Below, piece after piece: positions 51,755 through 62,557 of a stretch of 64,000 nt of DNA; the first letter of the stretch is position 1; each line of letters starts with the position of its first letter. The stretch lies in contig BCIO01000003.1 of NCBI GenBank assembly GCA_001599975.1, forward strand, positions 744,001-808,000, in the 5' to 3' direction. Position numbers and translations under genes: made by a program. This DNA comes from Cystobasidiopsis lactophilus. Lineage: Eukaryota > Basidiomycota > Agaricostilbomycetes > Agaricostilbales > Chionosphaeraceae. The notes below the pieces were generated by a model that saw nothing but the letters and a program-made list of their open reading frames with translations, did not search any database and was not told where the DNA came from.

Positions 51755-54051
51755 ATGCCGCTCCAAGACAGCATTGGCTTGACCGAGCCCACAGCGATTG
51801 TCCTCGGCCTTGTTCGTTTTCCCAGGCGGATCAGTAGAGCTATACGTTGAGCACTAGAAGTAGTTGATTCATTCCTACGTCAAGCGGTTCGAGCCCAACG
51901 GCCCCAAGGCGCTCTTCTCGGCAGTGGCAGGCTTTGTGGCGGTGACCGCTTATCTGCGCCTGGCGCAGGCGCACACCACCTACCATGCCATCTCGCATGC
52001 GTCTCAGTTGACCGCTATTTGCTTGGGCACCATGTACGCTTCGATTGCGGCCTACCGGTTGTCACCTTGGCACCCTTTGGCCGCTTACCCTGGCCCTCTC
52101 ATCTGCAAGCTGACTCAAGTTCCCTGGTTCTTGTCCAATGTCCAAGAACGAGCCCGCTTGTGGCTTACCGACCAGCATCGCCAATATGGCTCGGTGGTCC
52201 GAATCGGGCCGAATCAGTTGAGCATGAGCTCGGTCGACGGCCTGCAACAGGTACATGGCTTCAAGGGGTGGACCCGCTCTTTGTCGCACTCTACCGGCGT
52301 TGTTAATGGCCAGCACCCTGACGACGCTGGGATTCAAAGGCTCACGGACGACTCGGCCCACCGATTCCGACGTCGCATCTTCGAGACAGGCTTCGTCGGC
52401 AAAGCGCTCTACGACTACGAAATCTATCTTTACGATTGTGTTGAGAAGTTGATGGCTGCATTTGATGGGGCCAGTGGCGCCACTGACATGCTGGTTCACA
52501 TGCGGTCTGTTCCGGGCATCACTTATTTGCACTTCATGCCAACTGATGTCAGCTCGACATGAATCGTAGGACATTTGCGTTCACGTTCATGAACCAGATC
52601 GTCTTTTCCGAACCGACTGACCACCTGAACCCGGAGGAAAGAGCCGAGTTGGTCAACGCCATCTCGGAAGGCACCTTCAAGGTCGTCAAGTTCGAATCGC
52701 TGGTCTGATTCCGCGATTTTCTGTTCTTGTTGCCATTGCCGAGGCACATCCTGATGCTGGGAAGTTATTCGAAGACGATGTTCCAAAAGCGATCTCTGCG
52801 GGGTGAGGGTGTCCAATATTCAATTCGACCCTTACTGATCGCGATTGCAGGGCCGTCGCAGACCCATGATCTGTTCTACCACCTGTGAGTGGTGTCCGGA
52901 GGTCTCTGCTGGCTGCGCTCAACCGGCTGGCTAGCCTGGGCGAGGACTCGGAGACTGGCCGCAAGTTGAATCAAACTCAGCTCGAAAATGACGCTTTCAC
53001 ACTCGTAGCTGCTGGAACGTGAGCTATTCAACCCAGGATTGACATCCGCTGACGTCCCAGAGGACCAGGGACACGACCGCCTTCACGTTTTCACTGCTGC
53101 TCTTTGATCTGATGCGCAATCCAGCATGCTTGCAAAAGTTGAGAGCTGAGCTAGATACCGCCTTTGCCAACGACAATGTCAGCGTCCAAATCACCCGCAA
53201 GCTGCCCTATTTGAACGCGTGCCTTCAAGAATCGCAGCGACTCACCATGGGGTTTGCGTAAGGTTTATCTCGACCGTCTCCTCCGAAACCTGATGTCTTT
53301 CTAACAGGAGTGGAATCGGAAAGCAAGCGCCACCAGGCGGGCAGGTACGATAGCCTGGCCAAACTGTGACCCGCCTCCTCAAACTGATTTGCGCAGGTGG
53401 TTGCCGGCCACTACATTCCGGAGGGCACTGTCGTTCGGTTCCCGGCCTTCATCATTCATCGAGACGACGCCAACTTCTCAGAGCCTGCAAGCTTCAAGCC
53501 TGACCGCTGGATTGAGCCCGAGAAACAGGTACGGCGCGGAACCTTACGGCGCGGCCTCCAGATTGGTTCCAATGCTGATATTGCATTCTAGGCGGCGCAT
53601 GATGCCAGGGCTTTCTACCCATTGTGAGAATGCTCCTTTTGCACCAATACGCCCAAAGTACATTCGATTGACAACCATTGCGCCTAGCAACATCGGCCCC
53701 TACAGTGAGTTCATTAGCACCGCATAGTCTCAAGTGCTCATTTCTGGCGACTTCAGTGTGTGTCGGGAAGCAGGTCGCCTTGCAGGTCAGCGGCTCTTGC
53801 ACTCCAAAATTTTAGGGCTCACTTTCTGACCTTCCTGCTGCTTCCAGGAGATCCGCATGAGCGTCGCCATGACGGTGTTGAACTTCGACATGAGCTTTGA
53901 ACCAGGTTTTGACCCGGAAAAGTGGTATGAGGCGGCGATTGGCGATGCCTACGTCTCCTCGATCCGGATCCCCTTGCCTGTCATCCTGAAGCGCCGACAA
54001 GACGGCAAGAGGTTTGGTGCATCTCGAAAGGACTACCACTATGGAGCCTGA
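51755..54051 (+). pseudogene. Cytochrome P450 B of the tandem pair, with one in-frame TGA
   Basis: Paralogue of 47623-49862. Exon 1 at 51755 (MPLQDSIGLTEPTAIVLGL) splices to the same LIHSYVKRFEPN exon. Most motifs remain: QYGSVVRIGPNQLSM, FTFMNQIVFSEPTDHL, NDAFTLVAAGT, RTRDTTAFTFSLLL, RKLPYLNACLQESQR, VVAGHYIPEGTVVR, the haem loop FYPFNIGPYSVCVGK and the end RKDYHYGA. At 52706-52708 a TGA replaces the Trp codon of LVWFRDF in copy A, and no plausible intron removes it. All other exons and splice sites look intact, so the loss is recent or the base is an assembly error. The haem region has an extra intron that leaves a 17-nt exon (53688-53704), absent from copy A. Confidence 0.8.
51862..52133 (+). 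repeat. 272-bp tract identical to 47735-48006
   Basis: Partner of the identical tract in P450-A, about 4.1 kb away in direct orientation. Confidence 0.9.
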
Positions 54052-54348
54052 GTAGGAGGGCATTGCACGGTCCGACCCGACCTCAACGGCGAATCGCTTC
54101 AGTTGCACAGTGCTATCGATTTACGCGTGACGGCCTCTGTGCCATGCTACTAAATTGTACTCAAAGAATTGAAAATGGTGATCTTGTGAGCCCACAATTT
54201 GGAAGGAGTGCGCATGACAGCGCCGCATTCTCCGAACTCCTTGTTCTGCGTTTGCCACCTACTTCTCTCCAAGCGTTGCTCTCGAATTGGCATTACGCTT
54301 GATCCTTGACTGCTACTACCGAGACTAGTGACCTACATTGCGACCATC

Positions 54349-55469
54349 ATGGGCGTCTCGTCGGAGCGAAAAGATGGCGTCCTCATTCTCAAGCTGAATC
54401 GTCCTCCCGTCAACGCCTTTAACAATGACCTCTTTTTCGAGCTCCGGAAGCTTGTAGAAGAGGCATCTAAAGATCCAGAAGTCCGAGCAATCCTCCTCAC
54501 CTCTGCGATCCCCCGTTTCTTCACGGCTGGGCTAGACCTGGCGTCGGCCTCGCTGGGCACCGACGGCGGCTTGGACGTCGGGAGGACAGCCCTATCTGTT
54601 CGACAACACATTTTTGACCTGCAGTCGTGCTACACTGCGCTCGAAGACTGCCGAGTCCCAGGTTCGGTCTTCTGCCCCACCATGGCGATCATGAGCTGAA
54701 GATTTACCAATTTGCAGTCGTTTGCGCTATGGCGGGCCTGGTTTATGGAGCTGGAATGGATATGGCTTCCGCGTGTGACATTCGATTGGCAGCGTCGGAT
54801 GCTCGCTTCAGCATCAAGGTCAGGCTCGTGCAAGCAGACTGCCCGTCGCAGAAGCTCATTCTTCTCTTGGCGCAGGAGGTGGATATTGGGATTGCAGCCG
54901 ATGTCGGGACACTGCAGCGCTTCCCGAAAGTGTGCGGGAACAACAGCTTGGTCAGAGAGTTGGTCTTGACGGCACGGGACTTTGACGCCGCGACGGCCAA
55001 AGAGGTTGGCTTCGTTAGCCGAGTAGTTCAAGGTGGTCTTGAAGAAGTTTCAAGTAAGTATTTCATAGCCGATCGTCATGAGACCTTGGTCTGAAGACTG
55101 GTTCGTTTCCATCAGGTGAAGGCCTCAAGCTGGCGAAAGTGCTAGCGAGCAAGAGCCCGCTTGCGATCGTGGGCAGCAAGGTCGGTTTCTTTCTCTTCAG
55201 TTCTGTACTCGGTAAAAAGGGAGCTTTCACTGAAGAAACTTGGACTAGCATCTCTTGAACTATTCGCGAGACCACACAGTTCAAGAAGGCTTGGCTTACA
55301 ACGCTCTTTGGAACAGTGCGGCCATTCAAGCGAACGTGAGCGTCTTTTCAGGACATACCTGACTAGGAGCGTAGCTCATGGAGTCTCGTTACAGGATCTG
55401 AAGGACGCTATGGATGCTTTTGTCAAGAAGAAGGGCCCGGCTAAATTTGCGCCCCTTCCCAAGTTATAG
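54349..55469 (+). CDS. Enoyl-CoA hydratase/isomerase, ECH1-like, peroxisomal
   Basis: Crotonase-fold enzyme, probably delta3,5-delta2,4-dienoyl-CoA isomerase of unsaturated fatty-acid beta-oxidation. The start at 54349 gives MGVSSERKDGVLILKLNRPP then VNAFNNDLFFELRKLV, ILLTSAIPRFFTAGLDLAS (oxyanion hole) and DLQSCYTALEDCRVPV. Next VVCAMAGLVYGAGMDMASACDIR, SDARFSIK and, after an intron, EVDIGIAADVGTLQRFPK, which keeps the acidic residues typical of ECH1. It continues VGFVSRVV, LAKVLASKSPLAIVGSK, LAYNALWNSAAIQAN and KDAMDAFVKKKGPAKF, ending PLPKL. The C-terminal PKL fits the PTS1 pattern, so a peroxisomal location is likely. Seven or so introns. An in-frame earlier TTG/ATG is unlikely because homology begins at GVSSERKDG. 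Confidence 0.86.
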
Positions 55470-55670
55470 CTTTGCTTCGTCCATACTACTCTTGATCCAA
55501 TATGGAAGCTTGCGGCCTGAGTTGGGGACCACATCTGAGCGGGCGCTTCGAGCCATCGGACTTCGCGGTCGGCTTATCGCTCATCGAGGGCACGCAATTG
55601 CGCATCGAACGCTGACTCTCTGTCCCACTCGTCCACCCTCTGCCACCCGATCTTGTGTCTATACCTGTCG

Positions 55671-56680
55671 ATGGAGAGAAGCTACTCGTCTGGTGCTTCT
55701 ACGCCGTCCGAGGCCAGTGCCATCGACTCGCTCTCGTCGGTTTCTTCGTCTTTCAGCCTGCGCTCTTCCGTCTCGTCCGTTCCGACGTCGCCGTCTCTGA
55801 TTGGCATCGATCCGTCACCAGCTCGTATCGACAAGCTCTCCTACGCCAAATTCGTCTTGCAGAGGGAGGCAACAGCGCTCCAGGCTCTGGCGGATCGGTT
55901 CGCTACGGACCTCTGCGTCGATGATGATGCGCCGGTATCGGGCCCTACAACGTCCGGCTTCGAGTCTGCACTAAACCTCATCTCTGAAATGCCACCCGCA
56001 TCGAAGCTGGTGCTCACTGGCGTGGGCAAGTCGGGCTTGATTGCCAAGAAGGCGTCTGCAACTTTCTGTTCCCTCGGTGAGCGAAGTGCTGCGGTTTTCG
56101 AAATTCGTACCTCTGACAGGTAGGGTGTGAGCAGGTATCCCAGCCGTTTACCTGGACCCGCTGGCCGCTTTGCATGGCGACATCGGCATTCTGAACCCGG
56201 CCCAATCAGACCTTCTCCTCTTCATTTCCTATTCGGGATCGACGAAAGAGCTGCTCAGGCTCATGCCCTTGGCGCGCACAAGGTGCTCCAAGATTATCAC
56301 TTTGACCAAGTCGCCGGCGAGCCCATTATCGGTGGCGGGTGACGTGTGGTTGGACGGGAGCTTGGGGACGGACGGCAAGGAAGCCGACGCGGACCTACCT
56401 GTGCCCACCTCTTCAGTCATTGTTGCTCTAGCACTGCTACAGTAAGCCGTCTCTTCTGATGTGACGAGGCAGCAAACTCAATGGTCGGCCCTAAGCACTC
56501 TGGCGCTCACGGCTTTCAAAGTCCGGGTTGGGTGGGCAGCAGAGGCCAAGGAGCGGAATTCGGCCTTCCTACGGCACCACCCCGACGGAAGGTGAGCCCG
56601 TTGGCCCTAGCTCAGATAGGCGAGAGCTCAACTCGGGAGCGAACAGCATCGGCGAACATTTGTCGTCCCTCAACATTTGA
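55671..56680 (+). CDS. SIS-domain sugar-phosphate isomerase, KpsF/GutQ-like
   Basis: Predicted aldose-ketose isomerase of the arabinose-5-phosphate isomerase type. ATG 55671 starts a Ser-rich leader (MERSYSSGASTPSEASAID). The SIS domain reads FVLQREATALQALADRF, LVLTGVGKSGLIAKKASATF and, across an intron, IPAVYLDPLAALHGDIGIL, LLLFISYSGSTKELLRLMP, KIITLTKSPASPLSVAGDV and PTSSVIVALALLQ. After an intron, ALSTLALTAFKVR and FLRHHPDG appear; the last intron (gtgagc...cctag) leads to a short tail ending at 56680. The CBS pair found in bacterial KpsF is absent, as in GutQ-short and fungal forms. A bacterial-type enzyme in a fungus; an old transfer is possible but unproven. Confidence 0.82.
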
Positions 56681-56959
56681 TTATTCTCGCTCTGTTACAC
56701 ACCTTCAATGTACCACTATTTAGAAAGCACAACTTGGTTATCAGGGTGCTCGCACGGAACTGTCCATAGATTATGCACGCCAAAGGCTACCTTCACTGGC
56801 CCTTCAATTTCGACTTGCTCGACGCGCCCGAAAAAGCTTGTCGCACATCGTCGATAAACTTCTCTGGCGGCAAGCCCAAGGACGAACAACAGACAACGTG
56901 CTCTTGGTTCCGTGAACAGCCAACAGGAGCCAGCCGTGCGCCCAAAGCAAGAGCCAGCC

Positions 56960-57920
56960 ATGATGAAAGCCGGACCAGCGCGAGGCGGGAGCAAGGGACG
57001 CATCTTCGCGGTCTTTGAGGACGAGGACAGCTCGGCAGCGCCTGCTGTGGCCACCAAGAGGAGCACAGGAGCACCCTCCAAGCGCAGGCCGGCCACCGAG
57101 GACAAGGAGAACAGGCAGTCGGGCCAGCCAAAGTCGAGCTCAGGCTTCAAGCCCACCATCGCCACCAAAACATCGAGCGCCAGCAACCCGTTCAACGGCA
57201 AGGCGCCCTACGCTGTGGCCTCACCTGTCACCAAGCTCTCCGACCGCCTCACCCAGACCCTCGGCTTCTACGCGGCCGCCTCCCCTTCGAAACAGGCGCT
57301 CGGCAACAAAATTGTAAACAAAGCCTTTGCAAGCGGTGGCGACCCCGTCAAGCCCTCCAAACTGGCGCCCGCCAAGCCTGGGCTGGCGGCTAGGCGCATG
57401 GGCTCTGCGGAGATGGCGGTGGACTTGCCTGCAAAGGTCGGAGGGGAGAGCATCTGGCCAACCCCCGAGAGCGCACCGCTCATGTCACCCATGTCCCCCG
57501 TCCTCGCGAACGTGACCGAGGCATACGTGAGTCATCTCTCTGGTCTCTCCGCTGCAATCGGAGCCAAGTTCTAACTCGGCCATGCCACAGACGGGCCAGA
57601 ATGGCTTCCACTTCAGCCCAGTGGTGAGCACTCGCTTCCTCCTCCTCCTCGGTATGGACCATAGCTCACAGGCCACACTCCAGGCCCAGCATCATCAAGT
57701 TTCCGAGCCGATGTCCCCGGTCACCCCCTCGCAGCAGCCAGTACAGTTCATCACCTCGCCCCAGGGCAAATTCTTCGTCATCCCGCCAGAAGTCGCCGAA
57801 GCGCAGCACTCCGACTCCCCCTTGGGCTCCTCCGTCCTCTACACCGGCTCGCCCATCAAGCCTTCTGTCCGAAAGCCACGCAAGGCGCTCGCTGCCAAGC
57901 CGTTGCTCCTCCGCCTATAG
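56960..57920 (+). CDS. Disordered protein with KEN box, unknown function
   Basis: Starts at ATG 56960 (MKAGPARGGSKGRIFAVFED) or, with an upstream exon, at 56773 (MHAKGYLHW). Low-complexity, Ser/Pro/Ala/Lys-rich: KRRPATEDKENRQSG contains a KEN motif, then SSASNPFNGKAPYAVASPV, KLSDRLTQTLGFYAAASPSKQALG and many SP sites (APLMSPMSPVLAN). Two introns lead to the last exon MSPVTPSQQPVQFITSPQGKF and VRKPRKALAAKPLLLRL. KEN plus numerous CDK-like SP/TP sites would suit a cell-cycle protein degraded by APC/C, but no securin, shugoshin or similar homology is clear. A long antisense frame here was rejected. Confidence 0.6.
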
Positions 57921-58781
57921 TCCTCCCACCTTTCCACTATCTCAAGAGCGTCAACGGATGGACATATACCAACCTATTCGGTTCCTCATCAAGTGTACAC
58001 ACACCCTGTGTTTTTGTTGGCCACCCCTTTGCCCTCGAGGTTTCTTCAAAGAGGGACATTTTCGTTTTGCGTTCTGAAAAACCTTGTATAGCTTTCGACC
58101 TTCCTTTCGTGTTTGAGGAGGACTTTACAATTCATGTAGCATATGCTCGTTTCTGACACTAAGACTTGGACGAGCGACCAATCCCAGGAGTCAGGCTGCC
58201 ACGATCATTTTCGCCACCTCTATCTCAGCCTGCCCGAATCTCTTGCCGTCCATCGAACATCCTTTCCGACCGCTAGCCTGCTTCGAGTCTCAAGGAGCCT
58301 CCCTTGATCTGCTCATACATATCTGAATCCATTCGAAGCCGCCTTGGCTGTGCCGACTTCTTTGCGCCATTCGCCCTGCTCGCTCTTTTATCATATTTCA
58401 CGGCTCTCTAGCTGACGACCCTTACGCTTGATTGTTGTGCTTCTTGGTTGTTCCGATTTTGTGCTTTGATCCCGTCACTTGGGGCACTCTCTCGCAGCGT
58501 ATGGCCGAATGTCAGGTCAAATCGTCAGGCCGCTCTCATCGCTTTCTCCCCCGGTTTCCTGGACAAGGTTAACGGGGTCGGAGGAGCCCTTTTGTCATAT
58601 TTCATGAGAGATCCCACGGCGCGAGCAGCGAGTGCATGGCGCCCGATGAACGCTCCCTTCTGCCCGCTGCTATTTCAGGGAGGCAATTCCGCGGACGGGG
58701 CGTACTAAATACTCTATTGGGGCATGCGGTGATATGCTTACAGACCTATTCAATAGTTCCCATCCTGCTTCCCCGACCCAG
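57921..58781. other. Intergenic, long promoter of the secreted-protein gene
   Basis: About 860 bp. No coding region is supported; a frame at 58448-58708 lacks an ATG and motifs. Pyrimidine-rich overall. Confidence 0.45.
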
Positions 58782-58788
58782 TATATAA
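58782..58788 (+). promoter_or_regulatory. TATA box of the small secreted-protein gene
   Basis: tatataa lies 60 bp upstream of ATG 58848 and abuts an earlier ATG at 58788. This spacing favours transcription starting after the first ATG and so supports the 58848 start. Confidence 0.55.
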
Positions 58789-58847
58789 TGGCTCGCATCC
58801 CGCGTCTTGCTCCCGCTCATCCACTGCCCTTTGGAAAATCTGCTACG

Positions 58848-59392
58848 ATGCTCGCTTTCATCTCATTGGTTGCTATCATGACCATTCCTTCTGCCATTGC
58901 CCAGTCTGTCACTCTCCAGGGCTTTGCAGGTGAGTCCACGCATCATCGGGATCGTCTGATGAAATGAAGCAATGTGTTTCCTCTTTTTCCTAGGTGCTGA
59001 TTGCACTGGCGCTACCGTCAGCACTAGCAAAACCTACGGGCAGAATGCTGGCTGGTAAGTCCCTGCCCAAGCCTCCTCTCCGCATCAGGAAGGCTAACGC
59101 TTCTTCTCTCAGTCACTGCGACTGGAACAGCCAAGCCAAGTCCATCGGCTGGCAGGCCGTCAGCACTTTTTTCGACATCTATAGCTCCACCTCTTCCTCG
59201 ATCTGCGCCAACAGTGGCATCATTGGCTCCGCGGGCGCCGGTGCCAACTCTGGCCGCGGTCGGTCTCCCTTTTCTTACCTCCGCCAGTGGGCGCGCTCGT
59301 CTCAAACTCATTCTAAAGGATGTTTCACCGCTCCTGCTGGTGTGAACGTGGAGTGCGTGCTGGTATTGGGCGCTGTCCCTCCCTTGAAGTGA
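58848..59392 (+). CDS. Small six-cysteine secreted protein
   Basis: Four exons (58848-58929, 58994-59054, 59113-59258, 59319-59392) give 120 aa. The first 19 residues (MLAFISLVAIMTIPSAIAQ) are a signal peptide. The mature part, about 101 aa, has six Cys: ADC, CHC, SIC, GC and EC, enough for three disulfides. It begins SVTLQGFAGADCTGATVS, continues CDWNSQAKSIGWQAVSTFFD and SSICANSGIIGSAG, and ends ECVLVLGAVPPLK. Intron phases all fit. No family is recognised; size and composition suit a fungal secreted effector-like or cell-wall protein. A strong TATA box and long promoter suggest regulated expression (inference). Confidence 0.75.
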
Positions 59393-60153
59393 AGAAGGCC
59401 AAAGGTTCGTGGCCTGCCCTCGAAGGCTGATGCATTCGCTAAAGCTGGACCCAGCCTTTTGAACGCTTCAGCTACACAAATATGCGACCTTCATGACGGA
59501 TCCTTCAGGGAAGACTCTTATAGCGGGGCCTTGTACGATAGCCTATCCCTCTGCTCAAAGTTGATACTTCTTGGAGCTCCTCTCGGGCTATACACCACAT
59601 CTTGAGATTGAGAGGGAAAGGCGAGCAAGCGAGAGAAAGGGTTTTGAAAGGCGCGGCGCCTTGAAGAGGGGCGAGGCTTCGCTTCGAGAAGCGGCCAGCG
59701 AGCACCTGGAGCAGCTGTGCCACAGACTGAGCTGTCTAGCGTCGTTGGAGAGTGATCAGAGCAACGACAGACGCACCTTTGCTGCGCTACAGTATCTGGG
59801 ATATCTGTCACTTCGCCATAGGGAAATCTTCTGGCTGATCTCGAGCAGCAGCTGGCCTGTTATATGCGTGCACGTTGTTCGTGTAGGATTCTTCTTCATC
59901 AAATGACCTCGTAGATAGGAGGACTTTGGTTGGCAGGGGTGCAGCAACAGCTCTCGGGAGATCATGCGCTCAAATTGGGTGGCGACCGACGACGAAACTT
60001 CTGGGGTAACTCGTTGCTGCCTATCCAATGTGCAAACTAGACCCTAGGACAATCCTTTGTACAGACAATGAGCGCTGTTCGCCATCTAGAACGCACTGGC
60101 CACTCCCTCTAACCGAGACCCATCTTCCTCTTGGAGATCTAAGAAAGCGCGGT
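59393..60153. other. Intergenic, convergent 3' flanks
   Basis: About 760 bp between the secreted-protein gene and the monooxygenase. Overlapping short frames on both strands without motifs. Confidence 0.45.
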
Positions 60154-62422
60154 CTATGCCTTGGTGAAGGTGATGCCCTGCCAGTTGTTGTCGATGTAGG
60201 CTTGCACTTGAGCGCGGTAGGCGGCCAAGCCGGCCAGGAAGAAGCGGACGACGCCCTTGCCCTCGCGACCCTTAATCTGCGTTCCCAATCAAGTCAGCGA
60301 TGTTCCGGAAGCGTTCTAAAGACATTTAAGCTTACATTGGAGCCAAAAATCCACTAAAATCCCTCGCCAATTCGATTAGCTTTGAGCTATAGAAGTCAGG
60401 AGAGAGCAGCGGGGACGAACCGAGTCGACCTTGCCCAAGATGGTGTAGCTGGCGATGGTGTTGATGAGCTCGATCCAGCTCTTCTCAGCTTCAGGGGTGG
60501 CCTCGATGACGGCACCGTCGGCGTGCTTGATGAGCTTGCCGATGAACTCGACTTGGGTCTCGATGACCGGCGGGCTGTTCCCAAAGGTCAGCCACGTCCT
60601 CGACTACAACCGTTTGTGCTCACATGTTGACGAACGGACCAGAAGGACCGAGGAGCATGAACATGCTGTTAGGTCGAGGTCAGACGGATACGACTGCGAG
60701 AGAGAATGAACGCACTTGGGGAAGTCGGGTTGGAGGATGCCGAGGTAGCTGGTGGGTGTGCCTTCCCACTTCTCCTTAATGGTCTTTCCGCCACGGCCAT
60801 GGAAGCGCACGCGGTTGTAGGAGCCCTCGAGGGTGTCGAAGCCGGTGGCAAAGCAGATCACGTCCAGCTCGTGGATCTTGCCGTCTGCGGTCTTGATGCC
60901 CTCGGGCACAATCTCGACGATGGGCGTGTCTTTGAGCGAGACGACGTCGACGTTGTCTCTGTTGAAAGCTTGATAGTAACCGGTGTCCTGTTGGAAATTG
61001 TGAGTATGCATCTCCCAACTGCGTCAAGACGGCGCCTACGCAAGGAGGTCTTCGGCTGTTTATGACAGATAAGATCACATGGACGATTAGTAGGACTGAA
61101 GCGAAACTCACACAGCCAGGTCGTGGGGAGTGAGCTTGCGAGCCTTTTCCGGGTCGGTGACAATCGTGGCAATCTTCCTTCGGATGAAGTCGCACGCCGT
61201 CTCGTTGGCTTCCTCAGACAGCGCCAAGTCGTTGAAGGTGCCGTACATGAAGTTGAAGCCGCCGCCATAGTTCCACGCCTCCTCGTAGATGCGCTCCCGC
61301 TCTTCGGGCGTCACGCTGAAGCAGGGCGTCGTGCTCTCCTTGAACGAGAAGCCAAACGTCGATTTCCGGACATTGTCCCACACCTCTTCCCAGCGGTTGT
61401 CAATGTCCTCCCGGAACTCCTTGGTGACGGGCCCATCGCAGGCGGGAACGGTGTATTGAGCTGGATATCCAAATTTAGCCTGTGGATTTCGGTCCCATGC
61501 ACGAGTTGCTTACGGTGGCGTTGGAAGGATGTCAGAGACTTGACGTTCTCCGACAGTTTCACAATCAACTGAATGCCGGTGCTGCCGTTGCCGATAACAC
61601 CAACTCGCTTGTTAGAGAAGTCGTGCTGGGCCTGGGGGAGAGTCCTATCAAGAGACTGCTTGGAATATACTCTCTTGTAGACTTACAGGCCATGCACCCT
61701 GGAAAGAGGACGAAGCCAGTCAGTGGCTGAGAAAGGTTATGATGAGCCAAAAAAAAACTGACAGTGTGGTACATTTCGCCTTTGAAGGACGAGATGTTGG
61801 GGATATCGGGAAAGTTGATGGCGCACAAGACGCCGAGGCAGGAAAAGAGGTATTTGACGCGGTACGTCTCGCCTGTGCTAGTGCCCACGACCCAGATCTT
61901 CTCCGTGTCGTCCCAGTCGGCGGTGGTCATCTCGGTCGACAACTTGATGTCTTTACGCAAGTCGTAGCGGTCGGCCACGTGTTGAAGGTACTCGAGGACT
62001 TCTGCTTGCTTGGAGTACTGCGAGCCACCGACTTGAGAAGATTCCAAAGTCAACCGCGAAGGCGCCCACCTTCTCCTTCCACGGCCATGCCTTCAACAAC
62101 TCCAGATCCCACGAGTAGCGGTACAAGAAGGATTCGGTGTCAGACTGGGCACCGGGGTACTTGTTGAGCCACCAGGTGCCGCCCACATCGGGGCAGCTTT
62201 CGATGCACTTCGCGGTCAAGCCGAGCTCGTTCCGCAGCTTGTAGAGCATGTAGATGCCGCTAAATCGCCATTCGACTGGAATTTAACGACGAGATCTAGG
62301 TGAGGCTCGAGAGCACAACCTACGAGAAGCCGGCGCCCACGATGAGGCTGAGAACGCGTGTTTTAGGCCGCGCTTTCTTTCGAAAATCGGCCCACTCACC
62401 AATCGAAGTCAGTTTTGGCCAT
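60154..62422 (-). CDS. FAD-dependent Baeyer-Villiger-type monooxygenase
   Basis: Class B flavin monooxygenase that inserts oxygen next to ketones, or related N/S-oxidation. The start at 62422 gives MAKTDFDCLIVGAGFSGIYM (FAD GxGxxG) after two introns, then GGTWWLNKYPGAQSDTESFLY, EVLEYLQHVADRYDLRKDI, YLFSCLGVLCAINFPDIP and the BVMO fingerprint FKGEMYHTGAWP, spliced at gtcagt...ttccag. The NADPH Rossmann loop GVIGNGSTGIQL, YEEAWNYGGGFNFMYGTFND, FIRRKIATIV, VDVVSLKDTPIVEIVPEGI, HELDVICFATGFDTLEGSYN and a C-terminus IKGREGKGVVRFFLAG...GITFTKA follow. All type I BVMO landmarks are kept; about 540-560 aa. No signal peptide. The substrate is unknown. It might act with nearby P450s or ECH1, but no tight cluster is seen. 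Confidence 0.9.
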
Positions 62423-62557
62423 GTTGGTGTGTGTACAAAGGAGAGAAAAGGGAAAGGTTGCGCAGAAAAGGTGCGGGGAGCCAGCCGCCCAAAGTGGGTG
62501 GCCGAAATGTCAGGTGACCAAAAGTGGTGGGGTGCAATCGGTTTACCCGCCTCCAGC

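Noticed and set aside
52706-52708. TGA in P450-B read as selenocysteine or as part of an intron
   Set aside because: Fungal P450s do not use selenocysteine at this site, and no canonical intron around it keeps the conserved frame; a nonsense change is simpler.
56716-57201. 161-codon minus-strand frame
   Set aside because: Antisense to the KEN-box protein exon; no ATG context, no motif, and the plus frame has better coding character.
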